Notes: generated by a model not told the origin, from the letters alone. A stretch of 64,000 bases of DNA from Micropterus salmoides (GCF_014851395.1 NW_024043372.1:10840469-10904468), one strand, 5' to 3'. Positions 1 to 13,286 are shown, numbered from the stretch's first letter. Made by a program: numbers and translations.

Positions 1-479
1 CTGTATGATAATTTTTTTTGATGATCCTGCCATCATAAGTATTTTGGTGCTTCCCTTAACAAACTTTTTTCTTTTCTATTTTCTATGTTTATTTAATTTT
101 TGCATATTTTGTCCATATATATTAGATTATAGGACATGTGTTTTCTGTTAATTTTCTATTGATGTATATAGGGAGAGAATTAGTTGCAGATGTGGAGTGG
201 GCGAAGTAGGCCAGAAAACTCCAAGGCTGATGAGGCAGGTGAGAACAGGTGTGTAGTTGGGTGTTGCAGATGATAAGGAGAGGGACGGCACAGCTGGGGA
301 GCCAGAGAAAGGGACAGAGAGCAATGCAGAGGGCCGGGTATGAAACAACAGTGTGGTTGAAGAGAGGGAATGAGGAACAAAGTGTGACAATATCAGGCGA
401 GAGAAAAAATATTTCTTTCGATGTGAAGGAGCAGGGGCTTTACTCTGAGCTTCCCCGAGATGTCTGAGCTCCTTACCCT
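1..479. other. Intronic or upstream noncoding sequence
   Basis: No exon, RNA gene or recognised repeat is visible. The first 170 bases are AT-rich; from about 175 to 470 the sequence is purine-rich on the + strand with short open frames that resemble nothing I know. Because the first visible exon at 6645 begins inside the protein, this stretch is probably part of a large intron of the ARHGEF10L-type gene. Confidence 0.5.
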
Positions 480-1720
480 ATCTCTAAGGGTGAGCCCAGC
501 CCCCCTATAGAGGCAATTCATTTTAGCCGCTTGTGCCTGCGATCACATTCTTTTGGTCATCACCCAAAGCTCACAACCATAGGTGAGGTATGGAATGTAG
601 ATCCACTGGTAAATCGAAAGCTATGCCTTCTGGCTCAGCTCACTCTTCATTACAATGGTCTAAGACAGTACCCGCATTACTGCTGATGCCACACCAGTCC
701 GCCTGTCTATCTCACTGTCCATTTTAACCCCACTTGCAAACAAGACTCAGAGATAATTGAACTCACTCCCAATCTGTAGGGAGCAACTCACCATTTTCCG
801 GCAGAGAACCGTGGCCTCAGCCTTTCAAAATGCAGACTCTCATCTTGTCTACTTCACACCAGACTGCAAAACACCCGGTGAATGAACGTCACAGTCTGAT
901 GAAGCCAACAGAAACACATCATCTGCAAAAAGCAGAGAAGCAATTCTTAGGTCCCCAAACTGGATACTCTCCTCACCCCTGCTGCACTTTGAGATCGCAT
1001 TCATGAAAGTTAAAACAGGGACAATCGTGATGGAGCCAAACACCCACTGAAAACGTGTTTGACTTCCAGCTCTCACTCTGGTTATATATGGACCGAATAG
1101 CTCGTAGTAGCGGCTCAGGTACCCCATACTCCTGCTGTGCTCCCCACAGGACTCCCAGGGGGGCACGGTAATAACCCTTCTCGAAGTCCAGAAAACACAT
1201 GTAGACTGGATGGGCAAACTCCCATGGCACCCCATTAACCCTGGGCTGGTTAAAATCGGAAACCGCCACCCCAGTCTGCTATTCTGCAGGCACTGTCCCT
1301 GACCTTCACACATAATTGAAGAGGTGTGCCAACCAAGACAGCCCAACAATCTCTAGAGCCTTCAGCTACATTCACCCTTACTACACATTTGGGTTTACCA
1401 GGTTTCCCTTGCCACCTGATCCAGCTCTGCACCTCACACGAGTGTCCAAGACACACGGCTGTGGATCTGATAATATGACAGAATCCATCATCAAGTCCAA
1501 GTACACTTTTCAATCACCCTATGCTCCCTATAAGCAGTCTGCAATGCCGGGAGCCAGCACAACTAGGTCCCTGCCTTTGCCTCCCGCCTGGTTGACAGTG
1601 CACCCAACTAATATGCCTGTGAGTGGTAGTTCTTTCAGGCAGTGCCCAACCAGGCCCCATGAGTCAAGCCCCAGCTACCAGAGTCTCACAGGCAAGCTTG
1701 TCTCCCACGTCTGTTTTCCA
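480..1720 (-). mobile_element. Degenerate non-LTR retrotransposon (LINE) reverse transcriptase
   Basis: On the minus strand, pieces of a LINE reverse transcriptase can be read across several frames. Around 1190-1270 is motif A (VYMCFLDFEKGYYRAPLG), where families of this kind usually have an AYDR-type sequence; around 910-950 is the catalytic block SLLFADDVFLLAS with FADD intact; around 590-660 is a C-terminal piece (KSELSQKA, stop, then SIYQWIYIPYLT). Frame changes and stop codons show it is dead. The 1300-1720 part looks like the 5' continuation of the same family. No endonuclease domain or clear 3' tail was seen, so the copy is truncated. It lies antisense to the host gene, probably within its intron. 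The boundaries are approximate. Confidence 0.75.
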
Positions 1721-3654
1721 GTTGTGTAACAAACAATCAAGTTATAGTACTGTAACTCAAACAGCCTAATTTGAAAGGATTGTCTTAAAGAATGAGCTTC
1801 AAGGAAATTAATGTTTCTTCAATCCCTAGTTGAAAAGTAAACTCCTTCCATCTCCCCAACTGATAAATATTCTCAGTCTTCACTAAAGCATGGTTTGAAG
1901 ACCCGAATGGATGGGTTCATAAGTGAAACTGCTAGACAAGGTGTTTTTTTATTTATTTGTTTTGTTGTTTTTTGCAGCATTTGAGGAAAATTTCCCCTCC
2001 TTTCATTTTCTGAAAAGATTTATGCACACAGCCAGCATTCTAATCTGTGATGTCATCAAGATTTATTGCCTGGAGCTGCTGCATGGACAACGAATCAAAC
2101 CGTTTGTAGATTCATACAATGTTTGTTGGAACTCTAACACACACTTAAGCTTTATTTTGCTGTAGCACTCTTGAGTTATGGCATAGGAAAGCACACCATT
2201 ATCTCCAGAAAATCATACTCGGTGTTGTCTCATGTCTCTTGTCATGCTTTCCATTTTTCTGTGGTCATTCTCCAAGGTGTTAATCTGTACGGTGTGTCAT
2301 TTGAGGTGTATAGGGTGGCAACTTCTCCGGCTGTGCTAGACAATAATGTATGACAGAAAACAAACTCTTTTGGGTAATGTTAATATGGTATTCAGATACC
2401 GAACTCCAAACCATTAGCATTTAATAGTTCCCAGATGTGAGTTTGCGTAACTGTGTAAATGGGTTGAAGGTTTTTTCTTGAAAAGGAGCGTGTCTGCTAA
2501 GGAAACCTTCCCTGGATAAATAAAAGTTGTTGACATACAAAAATATGATGCCAAATTTTAACAACCAGAAGAACTAAAACAATAAACAAAATCATGTAAA
2601 ATATAAAGTTAAATATGTACTGTACATAAATTGACATTTTATTCTCTTAAAAGTTTCAACACATTCGAAGAAGCAGCTGACAAATCTGGACAGAGTCAGC
2701 TGCTTGAGTCTGCCTCAAGATCCTCATAATCAGAAGTGAGCTGAGCTAGGGATGTCTCCTTTTATTCCTTCACCTCTTTTCCTTAGCCCTCCAGAGACAT
2801 GAGCTTAATCAGCTGAATGACCACGCTGTGGAGGCACAGTTCTGGTTCACTGTATCTCCCACAGAGCTTAACAGGTCAGCTCTGGTTACTTCTTCGCTAA
2901 CCTTGTCTTTCTGACTAATTTGGACTCAAGAGGGCTGACTTCGCAGGAGCTGTGGTGTGCGTATCCAGGATCTGGAGAAGCAGTACCTGGTGCCTGTAGT
3001 AGGAGATTTGACTTTGAGCAAGGCTAGAGGGCCACAGACTCATATTCACTTGATTTTTTTCCAGTGTTTTCCCCTGCGGATGTTCAAGACTTTGTCGGAT
3101 TTGCTGCATTTATCCATGACTTTTCTGGACATCATAGCCTGTCTCATTTGATGGCGCTGACCCTTGCACCCTACTGCTCACTTTTTAAATCTTCACAGCC
3201 AATGCCTTGATGACACAGGGTTTTTTTTTTTTTAATATAACCTTTTCAGTCTGTTTTGGGTAAACATGGCTGAATACTTACAAAGTGGTCAGAAATCGCC
3301 TGCAACAGAAACCCAGAGGATCATCACCACTTAAAAATGTGTGTAGTCTCAGCTTTGTACTATTTGATTATGTACACACCACCCCAGTGGGAATACATAA
3401 AAATTATAGTGCTGACAAAATCTCAGCAACAGAATGGCTGTGAGGAAAGAGAGAGACAAATATGGCTAAAAGAATGTGAGGATTTATAAGCTGTTTTTTT
3501 AGCTTTTAACAAGCTCACAACGCCAAAAAATTATACCTTTGACAGTTTTGACTGTTAGATATTACCACAGAGGTTTAAACAAAGGAAATGACTTGGAAAC
3601 AAGCCTGAGTGTTTACAATCACATTAGCAGTTTTTTGAGACTTTTCGTAGGCTC
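1721..3654. other. Intronic noncoding sequence
   Basis: I looked here for an upstream exon of the ARHGEF10L-type gene ending in phase 0 before 6645 and found none I could defend. Short open frames at 1923-2165 and 2957-3151 have no coding-like content. There are a few homopolymer runs, for example the T run near 3222. Nothing else is recognised. Confidence 0.5.
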
Positions 3655-3885
3655 AGTGGTGTTTTGAGCATGTCAGCATACTGACATTAGCATTTTGCAC
3701 AATGACAATGCGAACATGGTGATGTTTAGCTGGTATAATGTTTACCATGGTTATCATCTCAGTTTAGCCTGTCAGTATGCTAACATTGGCTCATTAGCAC
3801 TAAACACAGTAAAGTACTGCTGAATCTGACGGGAATGTCATTAGTTTTGCAGGTATTTCGTCATAAACCAATGTACTGCGCAACA
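3655..3885 (+). repeat. Interspersed repeat, perciform-type, copy 1
   Basis: The stretch has the characteristic pattern of repeated ATGCTAAC/GTTAGCAT-like words, then GGTATAATGTTTACCAT, then GGGAATGTCATTAGTTTTGC and AGGTATTTCGTCATAAACCA. I recognise this as a high-copy noncoding repeat of percomorph fish genomes; its class is not known to me. A second, more complete copy lies in opposite orientation at about 25990-26370. The strand is arbitrary. Confidence 0.6.
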
Positions 3886-6644
3886 TTTTTTTGGTCTGGT
3901 CATCATGTAAGAAGTCCAGTCACTGTTGAGACCAGCTTAAATTCCCTCTTCCCCTTACCAGTGATTTGGCCCACAGATGTATTAAGAGAGCTTGATATGG
4001 TGTGGGAAGTCAGTCCGTCCCATTTGGCCATCTGAAATACTGCAACAAAAACCATCTCTCGCAATCCAAAAAGCGTGATCACCAGCTCTTACTTAAAAAA
4101 AAAAAATAAAATTGTTTTCATTTAAAATTACTACAGACACCACTTTTTTTGAAAAATGTTTGAAAATCACTTTAAACTGATTCACTCCTATCAAAAAAAT
4201 ATATCTGTAAAATTGCAAAATGTTACCCTATTATATACCCTATTTACATTCTCATCAGGCCAACTAAAGAGATTTGGTAGCAGCAGGAATCATGGCACAA
4301 AATGGGAATTTGAAACAACTTACTTGTGGAGAAAATGAGGAAAATGTCAACCAATCAATGATATTTTATTTTGGAGATGGTCACAAAGTACGGACTGAGA
4401 ATCTGATGATAATGCATTGCATTGTTTGTTTGATTTTGACACGAATGTCATTTTGTTCAAACCTACGAACATCGGTTATGATTGATTTCAGAAACTTTTC
4501 AGCTTTGTTTGTGAGTTTCCAAGGGCCATATCTGCATTATTTAAGAGCTTCACAAAATTCAGCACTTTAAACAGGTCTGAGTCGCTCCCATGTATCAAAC
4601 CTTAACAAAGAAAGACATGCATGGGCATACAGGCTTTGATCAGTACAGACTGGTAGGCCTTGTTCCTATTACTATTTCTGTTTCTACCTGTTTTCTCCTA
4701 TCACTCACATGTCCACTCGACTCCCTCACCATAGCTCAGTGTGGAGATGTGGACTTATTGCTCAGCAAAGGACACCTTTTCACCTGCGTAATAAAGGAAT
4801 AATGAGCTGTTCAGACCAGCTGTAGTTTTTGTGGCTTTAGCTCTGCTGTTATTTCCCACTGCTAGTGGAGGACTAAAGGAGGGATGTTTCTGTTAGCGTG
4901 ACACAGCTGAGTTGAGTGGAAAGGGCACATTACTACTGTCAAGCTTCACTGACCACCTCATCTCTGTAAGCAACGCTGGATTCAGCAGACTAATACCAGG
5001 TTGTTGGTTGGGGGCAAAAGTTGCGGCTTGTGCTTATCCTGTATCTGACACAGTGTGATTGTCGTTTAACATGTTTGGTCGATATCCATGATAAAATATT
5101 TGGAGAATTCTAATTTGCAATATTTGGTTAAATGTGAATGTGATATCTATGTAAAAACACTGTTTTGTTCTTTGTTTACAAATGTTAAATCAATGATTTA
5201 AACACATTTTCAGGCACTTTTTGAGATCCCTCTGTAAAGCTAGTGTGTACATTTAGTTTCCCAGAATCCCTTCCAGGTGTTTTCGAACATATGGTTAGCA
5301 AGATGGCATCCAACAATTACAGCATGTCAGCCATTGATTAGCTGGAAGTCCCTTTTAAAGCAACCATGCTTGATAATGATTAATGCAATGATTATGCAGC
5401 ATGTACAGTACAGAAGGGCTGTGCTTTTCTTTTCGAACTTGTCAACCCATTTCATTTGCAACGGGTTATTGAAGGTGAAATTTGCCTTTTTATTATGAAT
5501 ATCAAATTTTTTGATGGCTGCACTTGAAAAACAAAGAGATGTATTGCATAGTCTTTCCCAGGCGGTGCAGACACCCACTTCTGAAGAGTCAATTAAAAGA
5601 AAAAATACATCAAAGTCTTCCTTCCTTTTCCCTAATTTCAAACAAAAGAGGACCCACTGGCAAGGGCACATAAACAGGTGGTAATCCCTGTCCGCCGGTG
5701 CACTAGGGTTGGGGTGGGGGTGCAATCTTCTTTTACTCGCTCTCACTGACTAATTGCCCAGCCTCATGCAACTCATGCATTGACAGTGATATGAGTTCCA
5801 AGATGATGCCCAAACCAACCCTTGTCACGCCTTGGACTGCAGGGGCTGCATGTGTTGCCATGATAAGGCTCATTGCATTTATTTCAAGCTACTCATTAAG
5901 ACTGTGTGCCTGAAACTCTCTTTTTCCATTGTGTTCTTAAAAAGATAGAAGCTAGGGGAATGATGCAAAAATATGCCCCGTGTGTCAGGGACTCTGTAAA
6001 TTACAGAATTAGGAGGCACAGCTAGACTTTATTTACAGAAACGCAAGTGGTGAGCAACAAATGAATGATTCAGGGGGCCTCGACTGACCTCATAATGCCA
6101 GCTATTTTGTAATGTTTTAAAAGAAATAAACACTCCAGTAAATCAGCTTTGAAATGACTGTCACAATAATTGGCACAAGATATGTTATCAAAGTCGATAC
6201 AGTCAGCAAAGTCATTTGTTGCCATGATTTTTATGTTTTTGATACATTTATATCAAGTCAGTCAGAGAAATAACTCTTTTCTCCTCTTCCACTGTTCTTT
6301 ATTTCTACTGTTCTATCATTCCTTTTGTTTGTGGCATCTGTAGTTTGGAAAAATAACGTGTTGTTAATGAGTGAAGAAAGTATTATAGTTATGATGTTGC
6401 TAAACTCCTAACAGAATGGTAAATCTTTTTTAGGAAAGAAATTGCACTGAGGCTACCACAGCAGAAGTCCAAAGATTAGATGGCGAAAAATCTCCCAGAA
6501 ATGTCTGTTTTTAATTCCAAACCTTTCAATTTGGGAAATTATTAAATTTCCAGCATGGAAATAATATAATTTTTTGATGATGTGGGTGATCATTTTCTTC
6601 CCATGTTGCCCTTATTTACAACAGTATGATTGTTTTATTTACAG
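3886..6644. other. Intronic noncoding sequence upstream of the first visible exon
   Basis: AT-rich sequence without a recognisable exon or mobile element. It ends with the acceptor of the exon at 6645: a TTGTTTTATTTACAG tract whose AG is at 6643-6644. The open frames at 4274-4570 and 5327-5746 (minus) have no protein-like features. Confidence 0.55.
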
Positions 6645-6816
6645 AAGTTTGAAGTCCATCCAGACCCAATGGTCAGCGTCGCACATATGGCATGTGCCGG
6701 TGGAGGGGTGTGGATGGCATTCTCCGAGGGTTCCTCCATTCGACTCTTTCATACTGAAACACTGGAGCTTCTGCAGGAAATCAACATCTCAACACGCTCA
6801 ACGCTGCTGAACACTG
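6645..6816 (+). CDS. arhgef10l: ARHGEF10L-type RhoGEF, third-last exon
   Basis: This 172-bp exon encodes 57 residues plus one base, entering in phase 0 and leaving in phase 1. It lies between a TTTATTTACAG acceptor and a G|GTACAC donor. The peptide starts KFEVHPDPMVSVAHM and continues through GGGVWMAFSEGSSIRLFHTE and TLELLQEINIST, the signature of one blade in the C-terminal WD40-like beta-propeller region of the ARHGEF10/ARHGEF10L family. These proteins are Dbl-family exchange factors that load GTP onto Rho GTPases at the cell membrane and cytoskeleton; the catalytic DH domain lies upstream, outside this window. The WxAFSxGSSIRLFHTETL motif is the key identifier. The start is an intron boundary, not a translation start. 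The ARHGEF10 paralogue is a less likely alternative. Confidence 0.88.
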
Positions 6817-9524
6817 GTACACACACATCACACTTGGGTTTTGACCTCCATATATAGAGGTCAACCTCTATCCTGAAACACATATTTTGTGTATAAAACA
6901 TAAAATTGTGTTTCTTTGTGACAATGTATTATTTCAAAACTGTACCACAGCATTCCATTTTATATGTACTGGTCACATTACTTCTCTATTATATTAGGGC
7001 AATGAGAGGGCACTAATTTAATACAGATGGTGCTCTCCTCCCCAAAATGGTATTCTTGTCTTGTCCAAGTTGCTCCTTGGGTCTTGCACTCCGGGGACTG
7101 ACCTGAATAAGTTATCCATCTCAGGCCTTCGCAAAGCCATAATAGAGCCATGGGGTGAGAGATAGGGATTAATCTAAAAAAAAAAGAAATAACGTCATTG
7201 AGGAGCAGTAAAATGGCAGGCTTAAAGATTTTCATACTAAGGGTTCCCATGGAAACACTCTTGTCTTTTTTTTAAACGACCATGCATTTGTGGTATCATC
7301 CCTGTTTTACCTCTTTTTCTCTACACGTACCTCCCCACTTCCCTCCCTTTTGAGTAAATATTTTCCTTTCTTTTTGTCCCAGTTTCTCCCTCTCAGTGCT
7401 CGTTTCATCTCATCCACTCTGCTTTAAATCCCCCCAGTTTCACTCCTCACTGCAGTCCGTTTAGGATGCCACAGATAGCCCATTACTTCCTGTGTGCCTT
7501 CTTTCACGATGGATGAAATATTTATCAACCACTGTGAGTGTTTTCCATTTTTTTGAGGGAAGAATTTTGGTAAACAAATTAGATAGCAATGAAGTGTACC
7601 TAAAACTCATTAATGGTTATGTGACTCAGTGTTACATTCCCTCAAACATGTTCAGGCTGCACATCACATGGCCATCAGCACAATCAGTACATGTGAAGAT
7701 AATTTTGAGCTTCGTGGAGTGGTATAAATGCATCTGTATTTAGAACGTTTTGTCCTTTTTGTTGAGTCATGCCAGACTGTGATTGATGTATTTAGAGCAA
7801 TACTCAAAGCTTTAGAAGCACTTCATCACTTTATCAGAGAAAATAAAAGGTTTTCTCTTGTACGTGGAGAAAGAACGAGCAAAGAGTAAAAAATAAAAAT
7901 AAAAACAGGAATGTGTCCAGACACCAAACTTTTCTTTTTTAGATTAAAGTTTCTTTTTTGGTTCAAGGGAAGACTTTAAGGAGAACAGACTCCTATGGAC
8001 ATGGTATCTGGAGAAAACCGGTGACCTAGAGGTCATTTTCACCCAGTTCCAGTGCTTCCCTTTGAAATATGCAGTAGATTGGAGGAAGGGTGGCAGCCTC
8101 AAGGCTCGGCCCTGGGGGAAGTTACAGGGTGAAAAGAAAAAGAGTTGCTCGGTTCATGTCTTCAGGGTCCACAAAAGGAAGAAGATCTTTGACTTGAGTT
8201 GTGATTTGTTGAGCTCACAAGAGAGAAGAGGATCCCCTGACACTCCACAACCCCAGATACTGCACATGAAATACTGATATTTTCTCTCTATCAATGAGTC
8301 TCTGCTCTCCTATGTTTCTCCTTGACTTATGTTAGGACATGCAGTAATGATATACCCCCTAATCCTTTCCCCTTAATGTGATTTATACTCAACAGGGAAT
8401 TCCAGTTGCAGTAAACAACAGAGAAGTTTCTGAGGCAGAGGAAACTGCTGATCTCTTCTCTACTAATGCCTTTAATAGTTCTATCCTTAGGGTGAAAAAG
8501 TAATATTCCAAAATAAAGTCCTCAGTGACATATCACAGGGAAACGTTTATCTTTGGAGACATCTTCTTTTTAAGGCAAATACCGGCTCCCACGATAAACC
8601 CCACTACACACTGCAGAGTGTGTGAAATGCTGCAAAAATTGGAGGTGCGAGATTGCTTGAGGTTAAGCTATACCTCCTTAATCTCAAGTGCCTTTGTCAT
8701 TATCCTTCTTTATCACTGTTCTTAAAGACAATGCCTGGCACCCACATCTTCCGACTAACTTCAGATTTCATGGTAACCCAAGAGTGGGTGTTCATGACTA
8801 TCACTCTCTCACTTAAGCTCTCTAACCAAAGTACAAATAGACTCTGAGGCAATGTGAGCAGGTAGCAGTTTTGAGATAAAGTCTGTGTTTTAGCCTGTGC
8901 CTAACTCACTAATCTGACCCTCCAAGGTCTCCACACTAAAGGCCTCCACTTCCTCTTCTATGGACAGCGTCAGCTTCCTACATGGGATGATTTATCTCTG
9001 CACAGTGAAATGAATGAATTAATGACACTGTTGAGCCACTCATGCAAATTATCATAATCTGAGCATGACACAGAACAAACATGTAAATACAGCTACACAT
9101 GTAAATGAGCATTCTCTTCGTTGTGATCACACAAGTGTTGGTGTAATTCAATTATAGTTGCCATGGATATTATGGTAAATGGTTCTTATAGATAACTAGG
9201 CCACAATGAGAGCCAAGAGCTGAGGGACCACAGATGGAATGCAAAAATAATTCACAACGTTTTTCACTCCTTTGTTAAGTGGAGACAAAGGATGTGCATG
9301 CATAATAACAGTGTGCAATTATCCTTTCTCTGTCACTAATGCCTTGCTACAAAAACAATGGAATGGATTGTTTGTTCTGCAATGGAAAACTTCACTACAG
9401 AAAACGTATGTTGACTCTTGCATCATGGTCTATCTTATGATGTAAAAAGTTAACTTTACATAAAGAAAATCACCCTGAATTGTCATATCATCAGAGAACC
9501 CCAATAAGCACTAATACCAACTTG
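6817..9524 (+). other. Intron, 5' part before the LINE
   Basis: First part of the 6,470-bp intron that joins 6816 to 13287. It starts with the donor GTACAC and continues as AT-rich sequence with pyrimidine tracts (about 7265-7420). No exon fits between the phase-1 donor at 6816 and the phase-1 acceptor at 13287; the two flanking exons already join smoothly at the conserved glycine codon. No mobile element was recognised in this part. Confidence 0.65.
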
Positions 9525-11796
9525 ATCCAAGATGGCGTTGCGTATAGCTGCCTCTTTGTTAGCTGCGCTTTGTTTTGTTTTTGTATGTTAACTCAGTTTT
9601 CAGCTGTGATTCCCGGAGCTCTTTCACCAGAGAAGAGCTCATGAACATTAGGGGAACAACTCCAGTGGATTTATTTCCCACTTTTCTCATGTCACCAGTG
9701 GAATTATTGGACATTTTGGTGAAGGGCACGCTCGCTGCTGTTCGGGCTGTGAAGCATCCAAAGAGAGGGAAACGAGCCGGGTGACTCGTGCATCTCTGCC
9801 AGCGGGGACTCCGCTCACTGTGCAGCAAACTGGACAAATTTCAGCTACGGGTGGGGACAAACCGAGACTGTTATTCATCTTCTTTTCTGTGCTTCATACC
9901 GGACTCTGCGTTGCAACTGGCTGGATTCCACCATTCCATCATGGTGCACCTGATTCCTGCATACAGGCAGAAATTAAACTCTGTAAACCTTTGCTGAGGA
10001 CATCAAAGAAATGGACCAGTGAAGCTGTAGAGGATCTTCAGGCATATTGGGACTGCCACCAACAGTCTGGATGAGTTTATTGATGCTATGACGTCCTACA
10101 TCAGTTTCTGTGAGGACAGCTGTATACCACCATACACCAAGGTGAGTTATAACAATGACAACCCTGGTTCACAGCTGAGTTCAGACAGCTAAGGTTGGAA
10201 AAGTAAGAGGCATATAGGAGCAGGGTTAAAGCACAGGTTTAGCAAGGAGGTGCAAGAAGCTAAACAACTATACTCAGAGAGACTAAAAGACCCGTTCTCT
10301 GTAAACGATGCCACTTCTGTCTGGAGGCGGTTCAGACAGATCACAAACTACAAACCCAAAGGCCCCCCACTCCATCGACGACTCTCACCTGGCAAATGAC
10401 CTGAACCAGTTCTACTTCCGCTTTGAGGGATAATCAGACACCATCACCTGTGACTCCTCCGCTCAGCACCTGGACTTCCCTGGAAACTATGCCATGATAC
10501 TGTTAGTAGATTTCAGCTCTGCTTTCAATACCATCATCCCGGCCCTGCTGCAGGACAAGCTTTCTCAGCTGAACGTGCCTGACTCCACCTGTAGGTTGAT
10601 CACAGACTTCCTGACGGACAGGAAGCAGCAGGTGAAGATGGGAAAACCAGTCTCTGATTCCACAACCATCAGCACCAGTTCACCTCAAGATTGCGTTCTT
10701 TCCCCTCTTCTCTTCTCCCTGTACACCAACAGCTGCACCTCCAGTGACCAGTCCGTCAAGCTCCTGAAGTGTGCAGATGACACCACACTCATTGGGCTCA
10801 TCTCTGCTGGGGATGAGTCAGTCTACAGGTGGGAAATTGACTATCTGGTGACCTGGTGCAACCAGAACAGTCTGGAGCTCAATGTTCTGAAGACAGTGGA
10901 GATGGTCGTGGACTTAGGAAAGAGCCCAGCCCCAGCCTCTCCCATCATCCTGTGTGAATCCCCAGTCGCCACTGTAGACTCCTTCCGCTTCCTGGGCACC
11001 ATTATCTCGCAGGACCTCAAGTGGGAGCTGAACATCACCTCCCTCACCAAGAAGTCCATCCTCACCTCCTCTATCACCATCTGCTGCCACTGACAGGGAC
11101 AAGGGCAGGCTGCAGCTTATCATTCACTCTGCAGAGACGGTGATTGGCTGCAATCTTCCATCTCTTCAGGAACTGTACTCCTCCAGGACTCTGAAGCAAG
11201 CAGGAAAGATTGCAGCTGACCCCTCCCATCCCAGACACAAACTGTTTCCGACTACCCTCTGGCAAGAGGCTGCGGTCTATCAGGACCAAAACCTTGCCAC
11301 AAAAACAGGTTCTTGCCATCTACAGCTAGCCTCATTAACAAGGCCTGGGTCCCCCACTGACACCCCCCCTTTCAAATAATGTAAATGTCTCTGCATGTCT
11401 AAATCTTTACTTCATTTCATATCATGCACAAACCTGGTACATTGCACGTATTTGTTGTTAATGGCTAATTGTTGTTGCTCTATATTTTTATATTGTCAAT
11501 TTTATATATTTATATACACAATATTCTCTTCCATTGCAATACGTCTGCATAACACAAACCGGAGTAATGCACATGTAAATATCTGTCACATTGTTCTTTC
11601 TCTGCAAATGGTTGTATTATTTTTTTCTATTCTTTTATAATTATTACATAACTTGCATCTGTTTATTCCATATTTATATTTCTACATATATTTATGTAAA
11701 CTGTATGTTTGTCTATGTGAAGCACCTTATCACCAAAGCAAATTCCTTGAATGTGTAAAACACTACTTGACAATAAAGCTCCTTCTGATTCTGATT
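9525..11796 (+). mobile_element. L2-like LINE, internally deleted, in an intron
   Basis: The element begins with a CCAAGATGGCG leader, runs through a degenerate first coding part (SRSSFTREELMNIRGTTPVD, residues of the pre-endonuclease region), a much shortened endonuclease region (SALQLAGF, then a jump to an apparently distant part), a linker, and a reverse transcriptase frame at 10494-11093. It ends in an AT-rich 3' region, AATAAAGCTCC and a short TTCTGATTCTGATT tail, which is typical of fish L2/Rex1-type LINEs. Stop codons and frame shifts lie between 10,000 and 10,490. It is inserted in sense orientation in the intron of the ARHGEF10L-type gene. The 5' end is inferred from the leader motif. 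Confidence 0.85.
10494..11093 (+). pseudogene. Reverse transcriptase fragment of the L2-like LINE
   Basis: A 199-codon open frame holding the palm of a LINE reverse transcriptase. Motif A is ILLVDFSSAFNTI near residues 2-14. Motif B reads SSPQDCVLSPLLFSLYT, with Asp where related elements have Gly (PQG). The catalytic box is KCADDTT, with Cys in place of the usual Phe or Tyr before ADD. The thumb start SFRFLGTIISQDLKW follows. The frame opens at an internal Met and stops before the end of the usual C-terminal region; the reading continues only in other frames with LQELYSSR-like and RHKLF-like pieces. It is a fossil and not expected to be active. It probably has no function in the host gene. 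Confidence 0.85.
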
Positions 11797-13286
11797 AGTG
11801 GATCTCATCAGATCTATGTTTGCATACGGTTCATGCCAGCTCAGGTCAACCCCTTATAGTAACTGTGAGTACAAAATATGTTATATGTTATGTAAATATG
11901 TGACTTCAAATCCACATCTGTCTACTTTATTAATAATAAGTCAGTCTTAAAGTTTAAGCCTTTGACAGCCATAAAGTGCTTTGTTTGATAGATGAGTCAC
12001 AGACTGACAATGTGCAAGTGTTATGAGTGATTGGCAACTCAAATTAAATAATTGACCTTGAAATCAAAACTTTAAATGTTATTGACAATGAAAGTCTTTC
12101 TGATCTTCTAAATATGTAACCTAAAAGCATGTGGTTTAAGTGTTTTCTGGGTCCATCCAAGTATATTAAATCAGAAATTTCTCCAATAGTTACTATAATA
12201 ATTGTTTGCATTAAAAAAATTAACATTGATATTTTTTCTTCAAAAATCATTGCTCTCTTTTATGTCTTACAAGATAAAACCTTATCCTTCAAAGTTAAAA
12301 TGTGTTTTTAATTTTCTTGTTTTGTACTTAACGTTCTGTGTAAACCACTGAATTATACCCTTATTAGTTATCAGTTAATTGTTCTGGGTGGTTAGATCTT
12401 TTTTCTTGTTGAAGTAGGGTGTGTTTCGTGTTTGCGTAGGACACTAAACTAGAACACTTGAAAGAATCATGAGGTTGTGTGTTGCTCTGCCATATAGTAA
12501 TAGTAACAAAACAGTAACAAAAAATGTAAGGAAGATGTCAATCACGCACAGACTGAACACTGATTGGATCAACCAAAATTATTGAAAACACCTGTTCAGG
12601 CATACCATACAGTAGGGCCTTACTTATTTGCGTCAGGAAATTATGGATTATGGTGTCTGTATTTAGAGTACCTTTAGGATGTCTGACATTTTACCAATGA
12701 AATAAAACTTTCCTGCATATCAGGCTATGTACAGTAGAAGGTGAACACTTTGAAGCTCAATATTTCCAGACTGCTTAGATCTCAAACATAAACTTGTAAT
12801 ATTAAGTTCACAGAGTCTTGTTTCCTACTTTGAGAGTTTTTCTTTCAACTGGGTCAGTAGCAAGTAGACAAATCCAATTTTTCATAATCTTATGTAACCC
12901 AGAGCCCTAGGTGACTGTGCTGTGCATGTGTTGAGCTTGTCAAATACAGATTGATCACAGAGCTTAAACCTTACCCAAAGCTAACACTGATAAGCAACAA
13001 TAAAAGTATTTTTACTTTTTTCATCATGCTAGGACCGAACAGTTAATTTAATACAGTGTTTTGGAAGAACCTATGGTAATAATAAAATCAATGGGAATTC
13101 ATAGTTCACTATCTAAAAGATAGACCGTCCAGTCTGTAAAAGTTCAGGTATCATTTTTTCAACAGGGATTTATCTTTAATTCTTTCAAAAACTGTTATAA
13201 TTTTGAGCTGTCATTCTGTAACAATCTCTGGCAAAGAAAACTCAATTACATTTTCTGTCATTGTTTTCTTGCTTCCTTTATTGCAG
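11797..13286 (+). other. Intron, 3' part after the LINE
   Basis: AT-rich intron sequence between the LINE tail and the acceptor TTTATTGCAG at 13277-13286. No further exon or repeat was recognised. Confidence 0.6.

Noticed and set aside
1316..1729. 137-codon open frame on the + strand
   Set aside because: It is antisense to the minus-strand LINE and has no splice or family support.
5327..5746. 139-codon minus-strand open frame
   Set aside because: No splice context, family resemblance or composition bias.
1..6644. Further upstream exons of the ARHGEF10L-type gene
   Set aside because: No block with the expected propeller motifs and a phase-0 donor was found; the short frames here look random.
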